A DNA stretch of 64,000 nucleotides from Symbiodinium natans (GCA_905221605.1 CAJNDS010002196.1:530450-594449); one strand, 5' to 3'; positions 10,811 through 21,854 are shown, numbered from the stretch's first letter. The notes: generated by a model not told the origin, from the letters alone. Numbers and translations: made by a program.

Positions 10811-11054
10811 CGTGCGAGCTCTTGCTTCCCAGAACTTGGACTGACTTGAACGGCTTGCAGTCTTACAGTACTGTTCAATCTCACAGTAATTCCCACTTGG
10901 CCCATCCGCACATTGTAAGGTTTGGCACAGAGCTGTGTGTTCCAAGCCAGGGTTAAGATTTGTCAGATGCCTGAAGCGTGTGAAATGCAGAGTCGGAAAT
11001 TGCATCACTACTCTTGGCCCATGTCAGGGGCAGATATGGGCAGATCGTTGATAG

Positions 11055-11084
11055 GCCCTAAACCCTAAACCCTAAACCCTAAAA
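11055..11084. repeat. (CCCTAAA)4 block
   Basis: Four near-perfect CCCTAAA units. A plus-strand open segment follows at 11107-11269 after a GATAG acceptor-like site (LEDGVFLNGELSGFCHLMAG, 53 codons to TAG). Minus-strand frames over the same bases are also open and end at a CAG/GTCG donor-like site, so the strand of this exon cannot be settled; it may belong to the minus-strand gene at 11.7-12.5 kb. Confidence 0.8.
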
Positions 11085-11687
11085 ATGATTGTCAACGACC
11101 TGATAGGTCTTGGAAGATGGCGTCTTCCTGAACGGAGAGCTATCCGGCTTTTGCCATCTCATGGCGGGGGCCAAGGCAAAGCGCATCTCCCGGTCTCACG
11201 TAGAAGAACACGCTAAAGTGGCTGATGTCGTGAAATGGGGTCTGCAGAGCTGCCTGCGGGAAAACTAGCCATAACTAGCCTTTTCTGGCATCCTGACGCA
11301 GAGTGCGTGATGAGATCCAGCATTTGATCGTACGAGTGGGGCTGGGTAGGGCTTCTTCTGGCAAGAACTTGATCAGGTTGCCAAAGGCGCCATCCTGCAT
11401 CAGTTCACAACGGTTGGTACCAGTTCGTTCTGTGCCATGATGACAAAGGCCGGCACGTTTTGAGATCGTTGCTTGAAGCCACAACATGCCGTGCCCTGAA
11501 ACGGATCCGCCTACATGATGCGATGATATTGCCCTAGTTGGTACTACAAGGCCAAACGTCGGGGACTTTGGGGGGCGGGGCGGAATGAATTCGCATCATG
11601 GCTGGCTGTTTTGTTCGGTGCATTAGCCAATATTGGCCACCCTACTGCAACAAGCGGCCTGTGAGGATCATAAACTCCGCGTTGCAC

Positions 11688-12497
11688 TGGACAGGTGCGT
11701 CACGATGTCCTTCCCTTCTGCGTCCTGGATGACGTGCTGCTTGTTGATCGAGTGCGGGGCCCAGAGGTTGATCTTCTCAAAGCCTAAACCCTAAACCCTA
11801 AACCCTAAACCCTAAACCCCACACATGGGCAAGAGTGTGCTCTCAAGTCGGGGCAGCTGCTAAGCCTTCTACCCAATCTGCACGGGAAAGGCGCCGAGCC
11901 GAGATGCCACCTTGAGGTAGTCCGCGTAGCAAGTGGGGATGGGGGTCAGCTGAGCACTTTCGATCGTTTGCCTCCCGTATCTGCTACCGACTTCGGTATC
12001 TTGAAGGTTGCAGCGTGGCACTTCCAAGAAATCAATGCTTCGGGTTCGAAGCTCTTGGGATCCAGCAGAGACCCCAAAGTCTGACCCCCAAAACCTCCAC
12101 AGCACAGACCCATACTTTGAACCACAGAGGCATGGAAAAGCAGTGGGGGCTGTATAAGAGGTCTTCCAAAGTGTTTGTTGAAAGGGCTTCGCTGCACTGA
12201 TTTTGCGTGACAGCCCAAGCTTGGTGCAGGAACACGATGTTATTCAACTACAACTGTTGCACCCTGCGATCTGAAATCGGGCACTTTGCAATTGTAGCTG
12301 TCCAAGGACGATCCTTGCAACAGTTGCCATAAAAAGGCGGGCCGCTGTGTGTTACAGGTGAAGGAGGGCTTCAAGCAAGTAATCGTATACCTAGCCTGAG
12401 GCACACATATCCCCTCGTCTAACGACTCATGCACTCGCACAAGTTGGGCGGGGACCCTGGGCCAGAGCCTAGGTCGCGCTGAGTCGGCAAGGCAAAT
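11688..12497 (-). CDS. Unknown gene on the minus strand
   Basis: Reading the minus strand: a first candidate exon from 12497 follows CCCTAAACCC and the acceptor CTCTGCAG, and reads ICLADSARPRLWPRVPAQLV. The second exon, 11949 down to about 11874, reads LTPIPTCYADYLKVASRLGA then FPVQIG. The third, 11783 down to about 11688, reads FEKINLWAPHSINKQHVIQD then EGKDIVTHLS. The join of exons 2 and 3 is continuous (QIG-FEKIN) if the intron starts GGTAGAAGG and ends TTTAG, where the acceptor AG is supplied by the telomere-like repeat itself. Third positions of exon 3 are strongly G/C. Family unknown. It is the best-supported minus-strand gene and is divergent from the next gene. Confidence 0.5.
11785..11822. 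repeat. (CCCTAAA)5 block inside a minus-strand intron
   Basis: Five CCCTAAA units; on the minus strand they read as TTTAGGG repeats and end in TTTAG, which serves as the 3' splice acceptor of the exon starting at 11783. Confidence 0.9.
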
Positions 12498-12798
12498 CTG
12501 CAGAGGACTGGGTTTAGGGTTTAAGGTTTGGGGTTTAGGGGTCGGAGCAGGATTAGGTTTCGGATGGCCTTGGGCTGACTCCGTGGGGTAGTTCCACCGC
12601 TCGTTGCTTGTACCGCTTTGCCCGTGCACCGCACCCTAATGCAACCTAGGGTGTACCGGCAAGTTTGCATAGCTCCTTTTCGCGGATTGCCATCGTTTTT
12701 TGTTCATGATCTGTTCATCTTTCGAATAAATACCTAGCTAAGGCAATAGCCGTAAGGTTCGAGCAAGATGTCCCTGCTCTGATGGACACTTGTCACAG

Positions 12799-14018
12799 GA
12801 GGCCGAGGAGTTGGATCAGTTCTACACTCGCCACTTCTCGTCACAGGCCATGATTACTCAGTTCGAACTTGCCCTTCCAGCAATACCAAAATCGGTCGAA
12901 ACATCCAATGCCCTGAGCCGTTCGATTCTTCATATGCTTCAAATATGGTATGCAGCTTTGCCAATGTACATGGTGGGATGCAGGCTTGCGGCAAAGGGTC
13001 CTGAGTCTTGTTGACTTCCCACAGCTACATCATCATACCATCTTCCAAGTCAATAATGCCTCGTAGCTGTTGATGGCGATTCTGCTGGAGGATGGCATGA
13101 TAGGAAATCGGATTGAACCAACCCCTGCATTCATGGCCTTCCCTTGGTCGTTGATGTTTTGATTTCGCATCACGCCGTCTGATCAAACTAGGGCAGTTAG
13201 GGCAGTTAGGAGAAGCCCTTGCCCTGCAACGTTTAGCCCCCTCATATAGGATTCTGGTGATAATGGGTAGTCGTCACATCAGCGGTGATGAGCTATAGTG
13301 GCAGTAGGCATTTTATTTGCACCAGAATCGGTTAGGAAACATGCATGTGTCCCTCTTGCTGTTGAGCGCCACCATCTCCTACGCACACATTAAGCCCTTA
13401 GGCCCTAAGTCCTGCATGTTTCTTGTTGTGGCAGGCCGCACCTTACATCCAGTCCATAGACGCAACGCTGCAAGAAGATGAGTTGCACTTCGCGGGTAGT
13501 TTGGGAGGAAATCAGGGTCCAGGGTGAGTGTTTTCTTAGGGCTTAGAAGTTTAGATGTGCAGGGTTCAGGTCTGTCATGATCTAAGGCATAAAAAGCCTC
13601 AGGTGCATAGTTTTCCAGGTTCACATCTTTTGTTGCCCTTGACTCTGCGTCTTCCCCAGTTCCAAGGACAGCCTGCTTCCAGAGGACACCAAAGGCTGGG
13701 AAGTCAACGATGTTTGGGTTTAGGGGTTAGGACGGTTAGGCTTCTAAGACATCACCAGACTGAAAAAAGTGAGGGCTCTCAACCCCCAAGTGCCTGGCTC
13801 CTGCACCTCCCAGAACCATAGCATTTCTTCCTCATCATTATGCATAGACCCCAAAAGAGTGAAAGACCTTGCGAGCCCAGAAGTCAACAAGTGATGACAG
13901 TTTCGCATTTCGTGAGCCCAGACGTCCAAAAGCGATGACAGTCGAGTTTCGCCCGTCCACAATGGCAAACAGCGATGACAGCTTCGAGGACGTCGAGCAC
14001 GGCAACGCCCATGCCTAG
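12799..14018 (+). CDS. Unknown acidic protein gene
   Basis: Exons read: 12799 to about 12846 (EAEELDQFYTRHFSSQ, after CACAG); 13435-13523 (AAPYIQSIDATLQEDEL, then HFAGSLGGNQGPG) with a canonical GTGAGT donor; 13660-13711 (SKDSLLPEDTKGWEVND) after CCCCAG; and a terminal exon ending at TAG 14016-14018 with NSDDSFEDVEHGNAHA. The 13523/13660 join is canonical GT-AG and closes the frame perfectly. A CCCTAAG-like block precedes the second exon, and TTTAGGGG sequence follows the third. The protein is acidic with no recognised domain. The start codon and any exon between 12846 and 13435 were not found. Confidence 0.6.
13871..13981 (+). repeat. Three degenerate copies of a ~40 bp unit ending GATGACAG
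   Basis: GATGACAG occurs at about 13893, 13934 and 13973, each preceded by a related GAGCCCAnAnGTC...AACAG segment, giving spacings of 41 and 39 bases. The last copy is coding in the terminal exon (NSDDS); the first two are probably intronic. Confidence 0.6.
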
Positions 14019-14687
14019 AGGAGAGCGGGCGGGTGCTGAGCCCCTCTGGGGGTGGGAGGTAGGCCCATGAAAAAGGGGTGGGGCAAGCTGGTGGGAGCGA
14101 AAACAACAAGGCTTCACCAACGCCAACCGAAAAGTTGGCGGATGACCCTATAAACCCGATCAAAAACTCATGAGCTACGAGCCCTGCAAAGCCTGCACCC
14201 TCTAGAGGTCACAGGGTGGGTAGGGTTTTGCAAGGTTCACCCTCAACCCTAATTTTGCAGTGGCTTTTGGGGGTTTTTTGGCTGACCCTGACAGCTGATT
14301 TGGTGGGACTTCGGCTTGACCAGGTTTGGCTTGAATGAGTCAAGGGATTCATTTTTGGGGCATCCGTATACTCTGTAAGTCCCAGACACCACCAGAAGGA
14401 CCCTAAGCCGCACACAATCCTTACAAGCCATCTAGCCCCAGAGCCTTGAACAGCTCCCCAAAACTCCGATTTTCTTAGCAAACCCTACATAAGCCCCAAA
14501 ACCATGAGCAAGCCCTAACTAAGCCCGAAAACCCTCAACTGCCAGTAACCCGGAAATGGGTGTTTCCCGAACTGCCCCACAATACTGTAGTCCCTATTGC
14601 ACCCCTCCCCAAGAAGAAAAGATGGCACAACCCTTGCTTGGGGGAAACCCCGACATAAGCCTGCAGACCCTCAATGCGCCATCTGCA

Positions 14688-14760
14688 GGGCCCTGGTTCG
14701 GTGCAGAGATTCAGCGCTTCTTCCGTATCCGGTCGCAGATGCCGGGAGCCTTGATTTTTT
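14688..14760 (+). CDS. Candidate exon, unknown gene
   Basis: After C-rich sequence and the acceptor ATCTGCAG the frame reads GPWFGAEIQRFFRIRSQMPG, and the DNA then becomes GTGCTGTTAGGGGGGG. An upstream piece in the same frame (EEKMAQPLLGGNPDISLQ, from about 14615) may be a further exon or intron read-through. Family unknown. Confidence 0.35.
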
Positions 14761-15517
14761 CAGTGCTGTTAGGGGGGGTGCAGAAATCAGTTTGTTTGAA
14801 AGCACGGCTTCAGATCCGAGGGGTTTTAAGCCAAAGGACGAGAAAAGCAAGACAGGATACAGTCATAAGAGACCAAAAGGGGAAAACAAAAGACCAAGAA
14901 CACTTTTAAGAACATGTTTGAAGTAGTTTCGTTTGAAATATGTTTGATGTTTTTGTTTCGATAGACTCGAAGAAGACGATATAGACCTGCACTGAAAGCA
15001 CAAGTTTTAGGGCTTCGGGGTTTCTAGGGGCTCAGGGTTGAAAAAGGGCGTAGGGGTTTTTGAGGCTTTAGGTGGGGGTTTATAGTATGTCACATGGCCT
15101 GTTCTCATCTTCTAGGCCTCCGATGGTGAGGGGGGGGAGGGGGGGGTGACTCGATGGCTACGCCATTCTCGAACCACCATGTCCCGACTTCACGCCCGAC
15201 CAACAGTGTGCCACGCAACACCCTGTTGATGAGATCAATTCAGAGACCTTTGGCGAAGGATGGATCTTGATATCTTCATCACACCCTCATCAGACATAAG
15301 CATACATAGTACTGGCCGCGGAATACAAATGTATAGTAGCGTCAGGCAACTAGGTGTTCCACGCCTACTAGACCATGGAGTCATACATGCGTGGGTACCA
15401 CGCAGCTCTGTTCAGTACTTCTCTTCACAATTTTCCGCCGGACAGCCAAGTAAGCCTGTGCTGAGGCGGGACCGCCGCCCCCTGGCCCGATATGGCGTCG
15501 CACCTGAGCCACGAGCG

Positions 15518-15600
15518 CCGACATGAACTTCCGAGAACGACGCAAATTCTGGCAGATCATGCGCATCATGCTCATCAATCCCTACATGGCGCCGGCGAGG
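15518..15600 (+). CDS. Candidate exon, unknown gene
   Basis: The frame reads DMNFRERRKFWQIMRIMLIN followed by PYMAPAR, with strongly G/C third positions, between an acceptor-like CACGAG and a GA-type donor. No family recognised. Confidence 0.4.
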
Positions 15601-15987
15601 ACTACTGTAGCTAAAGTCCGTGGACATCAAAGACGACGAAGGCCCAGCAGCTTACCAGCGAATTTCTCTGGATGAAGTTGCTTTCCGTGGCAAAGACACA
15701 TGTAGCAGCTCTTCTGCGCGAAGATGATAGAGCTGTGCATCCTTGCGGGACATGCTGAAGCCCCTCCGGGGCATGGTTCGCAAACAACTGGCTGCTGAGT
15801 CGTTTCAGCGATGATGAGTGGAACCTGAGCACACTGTTGTGCCGATGCTTGTAGATCCAGTGCCGCATTTGCACTGAAAGCCCGGCTGGCCGCAATGGGG
15901 GCACCAAGGTTTGAGTGGCCATGAAAAAATGTGGCAAAAGGGATCTTCCAAGTGCCCGGCTTGCAGACTTAGAGTGATTCTCAGATT

Positions 15988-16410
15988 GTGCTGCTGCTTG
16001 CACTGAACTCAGTGACTCAGCATCCCTCGCTCTGCCGCTTTGGGCTCGAGAAGCTGATCACTCTTGAAGCCCCACGGCTGTTGGCTACGTGGATCCAGGC
16101 TTGGGACCACCCCCTCCCTAGTCGAATGGGGTCACTACCCCGGAATCCTGCTCTACTGGTACCTGCTTTGGCGGACTGCGTAAGGGCTTTGCGCATGAGT
16201 ACCTCTGTACGAATCAACTGCTGTTGCCAGGCCATGCCCGAGTACCATCCCGGCACAGACATCGAGATACCCAGTGCCGCAGCCTCAACGCCCGGGAGTT
16301 GCAAGTGTGCTACGTCAAGGGTAGACCTGGAATGTTGTTCTGTCTGCACCGTGGGCTTCGCATGCTCTCAGCAGATGATGGCTATATGGCCATTTCGTCT
16401 CGCATCATAA
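15988..16410 (+). CDS. Uncharacterised open frame
   Basis: 140 codons are open, with stretches such as FGLEKLITLEAPRLLATWI and a cysteine-rich C-terminal half. A minus-strand frame of 110 codons overlaps. There are no motifs. It may be a mobile-element relic or chance. Confidence 0.2.
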   Translation: MLLLALNSVTQHPSLCRFGLEKLITLEAPRLLATWIQAWDHPLPSRMGSLPRNPALLVPALADCVRALRMSTSVRINCCCQAMPEYHPGTDIEIPSAAASTPGSCKCATSRVDLECCSVCTVGFACSQQMMAIWPFRLAS

Positions 16411-16588
16411 AGAGTCATTGCAGCTGCCACGTGATGCAATTTTTTTTTGGAAGGCTGCTCTTTCAACTTACAAGCGTCCAAGAACACAAGTTTAATCTGC
16501 TAGGCTCCTCAGAGTACTGCAGTTCTGCGGCTCGGGGCTTCAGGCACCTGAAACCCTAAGCCGAGCATGATGCCTAAAGCCCTGCAAG

Positions 16589-17401
16589 GGGGTGCCAACC
16601 AGTGGCTTCCGGAATGCCATTCCAAACACCAAGACCGGTCCCCAGGATGCTGTGTGCGCAGATTTGGGGATTTGGGGGGTTTCGGGCTTTGCACGTAAGG
16701 GCTGGGTTTTTTCCACCATGTTAGCGAAGCCGCTGTGTCTTCACCAACCAAGGGCTCCTGCCACAATGGGGGGGTTTAGGCACCTGCTGCCCCTGGTGAT
16801 ATGCCTATGAAGCCCAAAGCCACCGGAAAAGAATCCGCAAGCTGCAGCCCCAAACATACCCGAAACCCTCCACCCTAAAAGGGACCCTAACCCCAAGCCC
16901 TCATGGGACCTCATGGCCACTCCGATGTTTCCAAAGACCCCGCTTTGGCCGGCAAAACGACTCTCCTCAATCCGCAGCTTCCTCCTGCCGGAATGGTGGT
17001 GTAGGAGTTTAGGGGCCACAGGGCGCTGATATGGGCTATTCTGGGCTTGGCTCCCAGTAGGCATGTCGAGAGCAAGGCTGAAGCTGGCATATGGAGAAAG
17101 ACAATTTTTCACAACGGAAGGCGGTATATGAAGCACAACCTCGTCGACCTCAAGGCCGTCTGCGAGGCCTGATTTGCTCGGCTTCAGGCTTGAGTGCCCT
17201 TTTTCACGGCACACAAGAGGCCTGCTCAGAGGCCTTCCCACAATCCCCAAAAAGGCTTCAAAGCTCATAAACCCTAAACCCAAAGACTGCCCTGTGTAGG
17301 CTCCCCCTAGGGCTGGGCGCCAGGCCTCGTATACGGGCGACTATGACAAGCTGGAGGCCGATCTGCGCACTTCAAAGTCCCAGCTTGGCAGCATGTACTA
17401 A
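16589..17401 (+). CDS. Unknown gene with four exons read
   Basis: Exon 1 (16589 to about 16662) reads GVPTSGFRNAIPNTKTGPQD. Exon 2 (16898-16998) reads LMGPHGHSDVSKDPALAG, then KTTLLNPQLPPAGMV. Exon 3 (about 17062-17169) reads HVESKAEAGIWRKTIFHNG and YMKHNLVDLKAVCE. Exon 4 (17300-17401) reads APPRAGRQASYTGDYDKLEA and ends SKSQLGSMY before TAA at 17399. The exon 3 to 4 join is a clean GC-AG intron; exon 2 to 3 keeps the frame only with a GG-start or shared-G intron. CCCTAAA-type sequence precedes exons 2 and 4. A 180-codon minus-strand frame here is antisense to these exons. No family is recognised. Confidence 0.6.
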
Positions 17402-17475
17402 GCTACTGTAAGACCAGACAGATAGAGCCGAACTGAACTTACGGACTCTCGGCAGAGAAAGCTTTCAGCGGTCGC

Positions 17476-18905
17476 ATGCAGGGGATGTTGGCAACCGGCG
17501 ACGAGAAAACGCTCTTCAACGGCGACTTGAACGGCTTCGTCAACAACGTGGGAGCCTTGCTTGGGTCCTCTGCAGCCCGGATTTCTTCTGAAATTACAGA
17601 TTTGCAGGTCTTCAGGTTTGTCTGGGCACCTCTGTTTTCATCCACGCTGTATTCTCCGACTCAGATCACCGCGTTGCAAATGGCCTCAATGGCTGGGCAG
17701 ACGGAGTGCGTGGCCCTCCTGCTTAAGGCGAAGGCCAGGCGTCTGGTGAGCCTTTTTGGGCGTTTCCTTTGGTGCGCGTACCTGTGGCCCTAGCATTCAG
17801 GCAGACCCCCACGTCAAGGAGAGCATGAACTACGGGAATGATCCCGAGGCCCTGCCGTGAGCACTGCGCACTGTGCCGGATGCCGGATGTCTGCTGCCAC
17901 GTTATCCTTCCAAGCCGTTTCCCTTTCAGCCTCTGGGAGTGACGCAGTGGGACCTTCAGAATCTTCACTTAGATTGAATGACTGAATTAGGAGCAGTTTG
18001 CACTGCTGCATGTCAAGATGATACCGCTGTGAGAAGGATGGCAAAACGGCGCTGGAGTTTGCAAAGGACCTTGCAGGGGCCATGGCAGTGGTTGCGAAAG
18101 AAGCAGTTTTGTGGGCACTGCATTTGCCACGGCATCCTGCGCAAAGCGGGATAGGCTTGCAGGGGGCGAAAGCCATGAAAGGCCATCAAAAGCCGTGTAG
18201 CCAGCCTTGCACGTTGCCGCAGGAAGCCGGCTATGATGACATTGTAGAGGTCCTGGAACAGTCAGAGAAGGCGGCGGCCGAAAGCGGCTCAGAGCTCGGG
18301 ATTCCGGATGTGCGAAGCCTGGCCGACAGGACACCCCTTATGGGTGGTATGTTCCTTCTGGCGAGGGCAACAACGCCAAAGCCGGGAGCTCTTGTCCTTG
18401 CTGGGCTTGAATGTCACGCTAGTCGGGCTTAAGCTTTGGCATGTTTACAGGTCCCAGGTGAAGGGTAGCATACCTTGAGACCCCCGAGACCACACGTCAG
18501 GGAGATGTGTTCGGCAATAAGTCCAATACATGTACAGCTCGAGGGCCATCTCCAAAATGGGTGCGGTACGGTTTGCTTCCATGGTGTTGGCGTCAGCACA
18601 ACCAGGCTAACAAGGCCACCAAACCGAGAAGGCTTGAAACAGGACTCAGGAACCCTCTTTCTCCCCTTCCGCCTGATACGCAAGCTCTTGGGAGTGATGG
18701 TTTGGAGGGGTGGGGGGTGGGGGAGGCATGCCGGCAACTACTCGGGAAGGGGATAGATTCATACATTACCCCAAGCCCTAACACGCTCATAGGGCTAAGC
18801 CCCGCCAATCTCCCAAATCTCTTCGCAAGGTCTACGGGTGCTGGCAGTGGGGCAAGAAGCCGCCCAAAGGGCAGCCCGCGGGTTCACATGTTGCTGTCAA
18901 GACCG
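17476..18905 (+). CDS. Ankyrin-repeat protein
   Basis: Exon 1 (to about 17564) reads MQGMLATGDEKTLFNGDLNG. Exon 2 (17665-17744) reads ITALQMASMAGQTECVALLL then KAKARRL, an ankyrin helix pair, ending at a canonical GTGAGC donor. A third segment from 18037 reads DGKTALEFAKDLAGA, the start of another ankyrin repeat. Exon 18223-18346 reads EAGYDDIVEVLEQSEKAAAE then PDVRSLADRTPLMG. The last exon seen (18830 to about 18904) reads VYGCWQWGKKPPKGQPAG, with CCCTAAC-type sequence before it and TTTAGGG after it. Ankyrin repeats mediate protein contacts; the partner is unknown. Only parts of about three repeats are visible. Whether the last exon belongs here is inferred from order. Confidence 0.6.
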
Positions 18906-18916
18906 GGTTTAGGGAT

Positions 18917-19366
18917 TTAAGGATGAGGGCTCAGGGTTTTGGAAGAAGGGTTTTTCGGGTTTAGGGTGGAGATTGTTGGGGTTTCTGGCAGTCGAAAGTT
19001 CGTCGCAATTCGTTCTTGCAACTCCGGAGTTGCGAGCCCGTAGACCTGGCATTTGGTTGCGCGCGCCCCTTCGGAACCCCACAGGTTCAATTTTGACGGA
19101 GCCATCAGATGCATGAGTCTGCCTTGCATGGCCGAACACCACCCGTCCACGGCACATTGTATCTTTCTAGTGGATCGAAGTTGGGACACTGTTCGCATGT
19201 TAAGAGCGATACAACAATCCGAGCCTTGCAGCTCCATTGTAGGATGTGCTGAGGGATCTCGTTGAAGGTCATGGCTCTTCTTTGATCTAAAACATGGCAC
19301 CACTTGCTGCGCATTGCTCTTACCGACGTGGTGGCCAGCTAGCCTGAGTTGAAGCAACTTCCTCAA
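18917..19366 (-). CDS. Uncharacterised minus-strand open frame
   Basis: 149 codons are open, starting MRKLLQLRLAGHHVGKSN and including KCQVYGLATPELQERI. A second minus frame and a plus frame (19053-19265) are also open over part of it. No motif; possibly a relic. Confidence 0.22.
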   Translation of the reverse strand: MRKLLQLRLAGHHVGKSNAQQVVPCFRSKKSHDLQRDPSAHPTMELQGSDCCIALNMRTVSQLRSTRKIQCAVDGWCSAMQGRLMHLMAPSKLNLWGSEGARATKCQVYGLATPELQERIATNFRLPETPTISTLNPKNPSSKTLSPHP

Positions 19367-19398
19367 CAGTCCTCAATACGAAAAGTTCCTAACCCTAA

Positions 19399-19460
19399 GA
19401 TGCAGTGGCCGGAAGCTGCTCCCCAAGTGAAAACGGCAACGGACATCAAGAAACACACAT
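19399..19460 (+). CDS. Candidate exon, possible gene start
   Basis: The acceptor-like CCCTAAG is followed at once by ATG and MQWPEAAPQVKTATDIKKHT, up to a canonical GTAAGC donor at 19461. The next exon is not identified, since a join to the AG at 19483-19484 would leave a 24-base intron. Confidence 0.35.
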
Positions 19461-19547
19461 GTAAGCAGCCCTGACTTGCAGCAGGTATTTCTCTTCGAGA
19501 CCTGGTGCGGCTGAAGCGAACGGCCGGGGCCTCAAAGATATTGGGCT

Positions 19548-20222
19548 ATGGATGATCTCTCTCGTGCCGTTTCATATGAAGAGCCCAAGGTTTCGGGTGA
19601 GTTGCCGGCTTTTGAGTTATTCAGATCTGCCAGTGGTGTCGTATGTTCAGAGTAGACTCTGTAGACGGTGGATTTGCCGAGTACCAGACACCAGTGAAGC
19701 GTTAGTCCTGCTAGTCTGGCAGCAAGCCTGAGGCTTCGACCCTATGAAGTACGGAACCGGTCCTATCAAGGACGATGACGACGAGGCCGAAGCAGTGAGA
19801 GAACAGACTGACAGAAGGCGGCCCTAGGCCTATAAATTTTCTCTGGTCCCATGAACAGCAGATGCAGCTTGAGGAGGAAGTCGTGCAGATTCTGGATGCG
19901 CCCCGTATCGCTCCAGCCGCCCCCAAGGCCGCGGAAGGATATTGTTTTGGCTCCTTGCAAGGGTTGTGGTCGTATCGAAGCTGCCCTAGACAAGAGGAGA
20001 GCTCTACAAAACTGAGTATCTTCAGGGATGTTCTGTAGGGATTGGGCTCTCTGAAGTTTTGGGGAGCGTTCTTGTTCGCCCATGTCGTTGGCGTTTGAAA
20101 TTCCTCCGAAACCTTATGTGTTCATCGTGTCTCAAACTCCGCAGCATACTGCACTCGACCTCCAGGCCCTGCCAGCCACTCCGGCTCCAGCAGCAGACAC
20201 CGCGCTTCCGGCCCAAGCCTAA
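19548..20222 (+). CDS. Small acidic/Ala-Pro-rich protein, 88 codons, four exons
   Basis: ATG at 19548 opens MDDLSRAVSYEEPKVSG; exon 1 ends at a canonical GTGAGT (19597). Exon 2 (19733-19794) reads FDPMKYGTGPIKDDDDEAEA and ends at GTGAGA. Exon 3 (19859-19936) reads QMQLEEEVVQILDAPRIAPA then APKAAE. Exon 4 (20145-20222) reads HTALDLQALPATPAPA and ends TALPAQA before TAA. The first two joins are canonical and close the frame; the third fits only if the intron starts GGATATTG. The product would be a short acidic protein with an Ala/Pro-rich tail; no family recognised. The AG at 19536-19537, ten bases before the ATG, could be the spliced-leader acceptor. Confidence 0.6.
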
Positions 20223-20893
20223 GGACCAGCGCGGAATTTTCTTAGTTTCGGTGTGGGGAGCAGAGATTAGGCCCGGCTATACTTGGACTTGCAGAACAGA
20301 TCAACACCACATAAGCTCTGGGTGTTTGAAGAGCACTGGTTTGAACTGCTGTTCTGAGGCTGTTGGATTTTGTCTCTGGGGGGCTTCTAAAGACCTCCAA
20401 GCCAGATCAGGGTTAGCTGGGGCTTACAATGGCTTCATGGGGCCCTTGAAGACCTGCAAGGGCTGTGCAGAGATACAGCACCGCATGTCCCTCAAAATTG
20501 GCGACACCAATGCATGCCATCCGGCAGAAATACATGTGTATATATATATAGATAAGTATCGCGACTTCCTTCATGAACTGGCTGGATCTTGTCTGAGGTC
20601 GCCCTGCTGTTCCCCGGCCAAGGTTCTCAGTGCGTCGCTGTCTGAGAAGCTGGGCACATCATGGTCCTGCGGCTACGGGGCTTCAGGGCTTCTGATCTGA
20701 GCGCTTCGGATTTTGTTCAGCTTGCGTAGCGGCCTAGCGATGTTGACATAGATTGAGATGCGGCTGCTGTAGGGGCAGGCCCTCGAAAGCGCCTTAACTC
20801 ATCATCACTGCCTCAACAGCAAGCGTGACAGTGTAGCAACAAGCATAACCCTGTGAGCAGAATCGCCGAAGAGTCGCATACTGAGCCACTGAG

Positions 20894-20981
20894 GTTGGTA
20901 TGCTCAAGCAGGTCAAAGACATGCCAGTCGTGAAGGTCTCTCTGCCTTGCCTTGTGGCCTGGTGTTTCCAGGCCAAGACGG
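20894..20981 (+). CDS. Exon of an unknown gene
   Basis: After TGAG the frame reads VGMLKQVKDMPVVKVSLPCL then VAWCFQAKTG, up to a GTAGGC donor. It has a hydrophobic core and strong coding composition. No neighbouring exon could be joined with confidence. Confidence 0.45.
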
Positions 20982-21042
20982 GTAGGCCTGGGCTGCAGTG
21001 CTGTTCCTTCTCTGGCTCAAATATCCACGCCCAAGTGCAGCT

Positions 21043-21826
21043 CTAGTTGCTGAAACAAACCTCCAGCACGTGCAGAAGCCAGCGGCGGCTCATTGCCTTG
21101 TCTGTAGAGCTGTAGCGCTGCAGTACAAAGGCCCCATCCACCTTGCAGTTATTTTCGGCGCTAGGTTGCGCTTTCGAAGTAGTTTGGCGCGAGCAAAGAG
21201 CAGTCCTACGATCTTGAAGAGCCTCCGAGTGATGGCGGACTCCTGGCTCTTGGGCGGCCTGCCGGAGCCTAACTGTACCGGACATCGAAGTAGCTCGACG
21301 CACTCGTACTCATGCATGTGAACTCATGTTCCTCGATTGCGTACTTGACACACCCATGCACACACTAGCTCTATAGTTGCAGAATGAATCATATCTTTCG
21401 TGGACTGTTTGACTGTTTGACACACGAGGCTTACAACAATGCGCAGCGAGCGCCAGCCACTCCTGCAGACCTCCCGAGGCTGTCGGGACTGGTAGTCGCG
21501 ACTGGGCTGAAGGTACTGTACCAGGATGGGCCATGATCCCTTAAACGGCCCTTTATTGAGCTCCTCAGGGGTCCAATGCAACCGCGAAAAGGACACTCCT
21601 GTTTGCCGCGCCGCGATCCAGGTCCGAAGGCCTTCATGGAGCCTGGGGCCTGGATCCAGATTAGAGCGATGGCGTGGTAGAGGATGGTATAGAGACATCC
21701 CAGGATGAGTGCAGCACCAGAGGCTACCAAGTTTGTAGCACCTTGGCCTAGGGGCGGTATATCACAAGTAGGCCTGTGTGGTTCTGCTGTTCCTTTAAGG
21801 TGTACATGAGCTCCAAACCCTCCCAA
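21043..21826 (-). pseudogene. Minus-strand coding relic with overlapping frames
   Basis: Three minus-strand frames of 75, 124 and 131 codons overlap or follow each other, with protein-like stretches (YECVELLRCPVQLGSG; EGLRTWIAARQTGVSFSRLH; NLVASGAALILGCLYTIL). This fits one ancestral reading broken by frameshifts. No domain is recognised; a mobile-element origin is possible but not shown. Confidence 0.3.
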
Positions 21827-21854
21827 CCCTAACCGATCCCCAAACTACCTCAGA

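Noticed and set aside
15260-15526. 88-codon plus-strand frame with a retroelement-like feel
   Set aside because: No protease, integrase or reverse transcriptase motif could be pointed to.
16741-17283. 180-codon minus-strand open frame
   Set aside because: It is antisense to at least two plus-strand exons with matching splice joins (16898-16998 and about 17062-17169).
20059-20700. 213-codon plus-strand open frame
   Set aside because: It crosses a well-formed terminal exon (20145-20222) in another frame, includes an AT microsatellite (IYIDKYR) and shows no motif.
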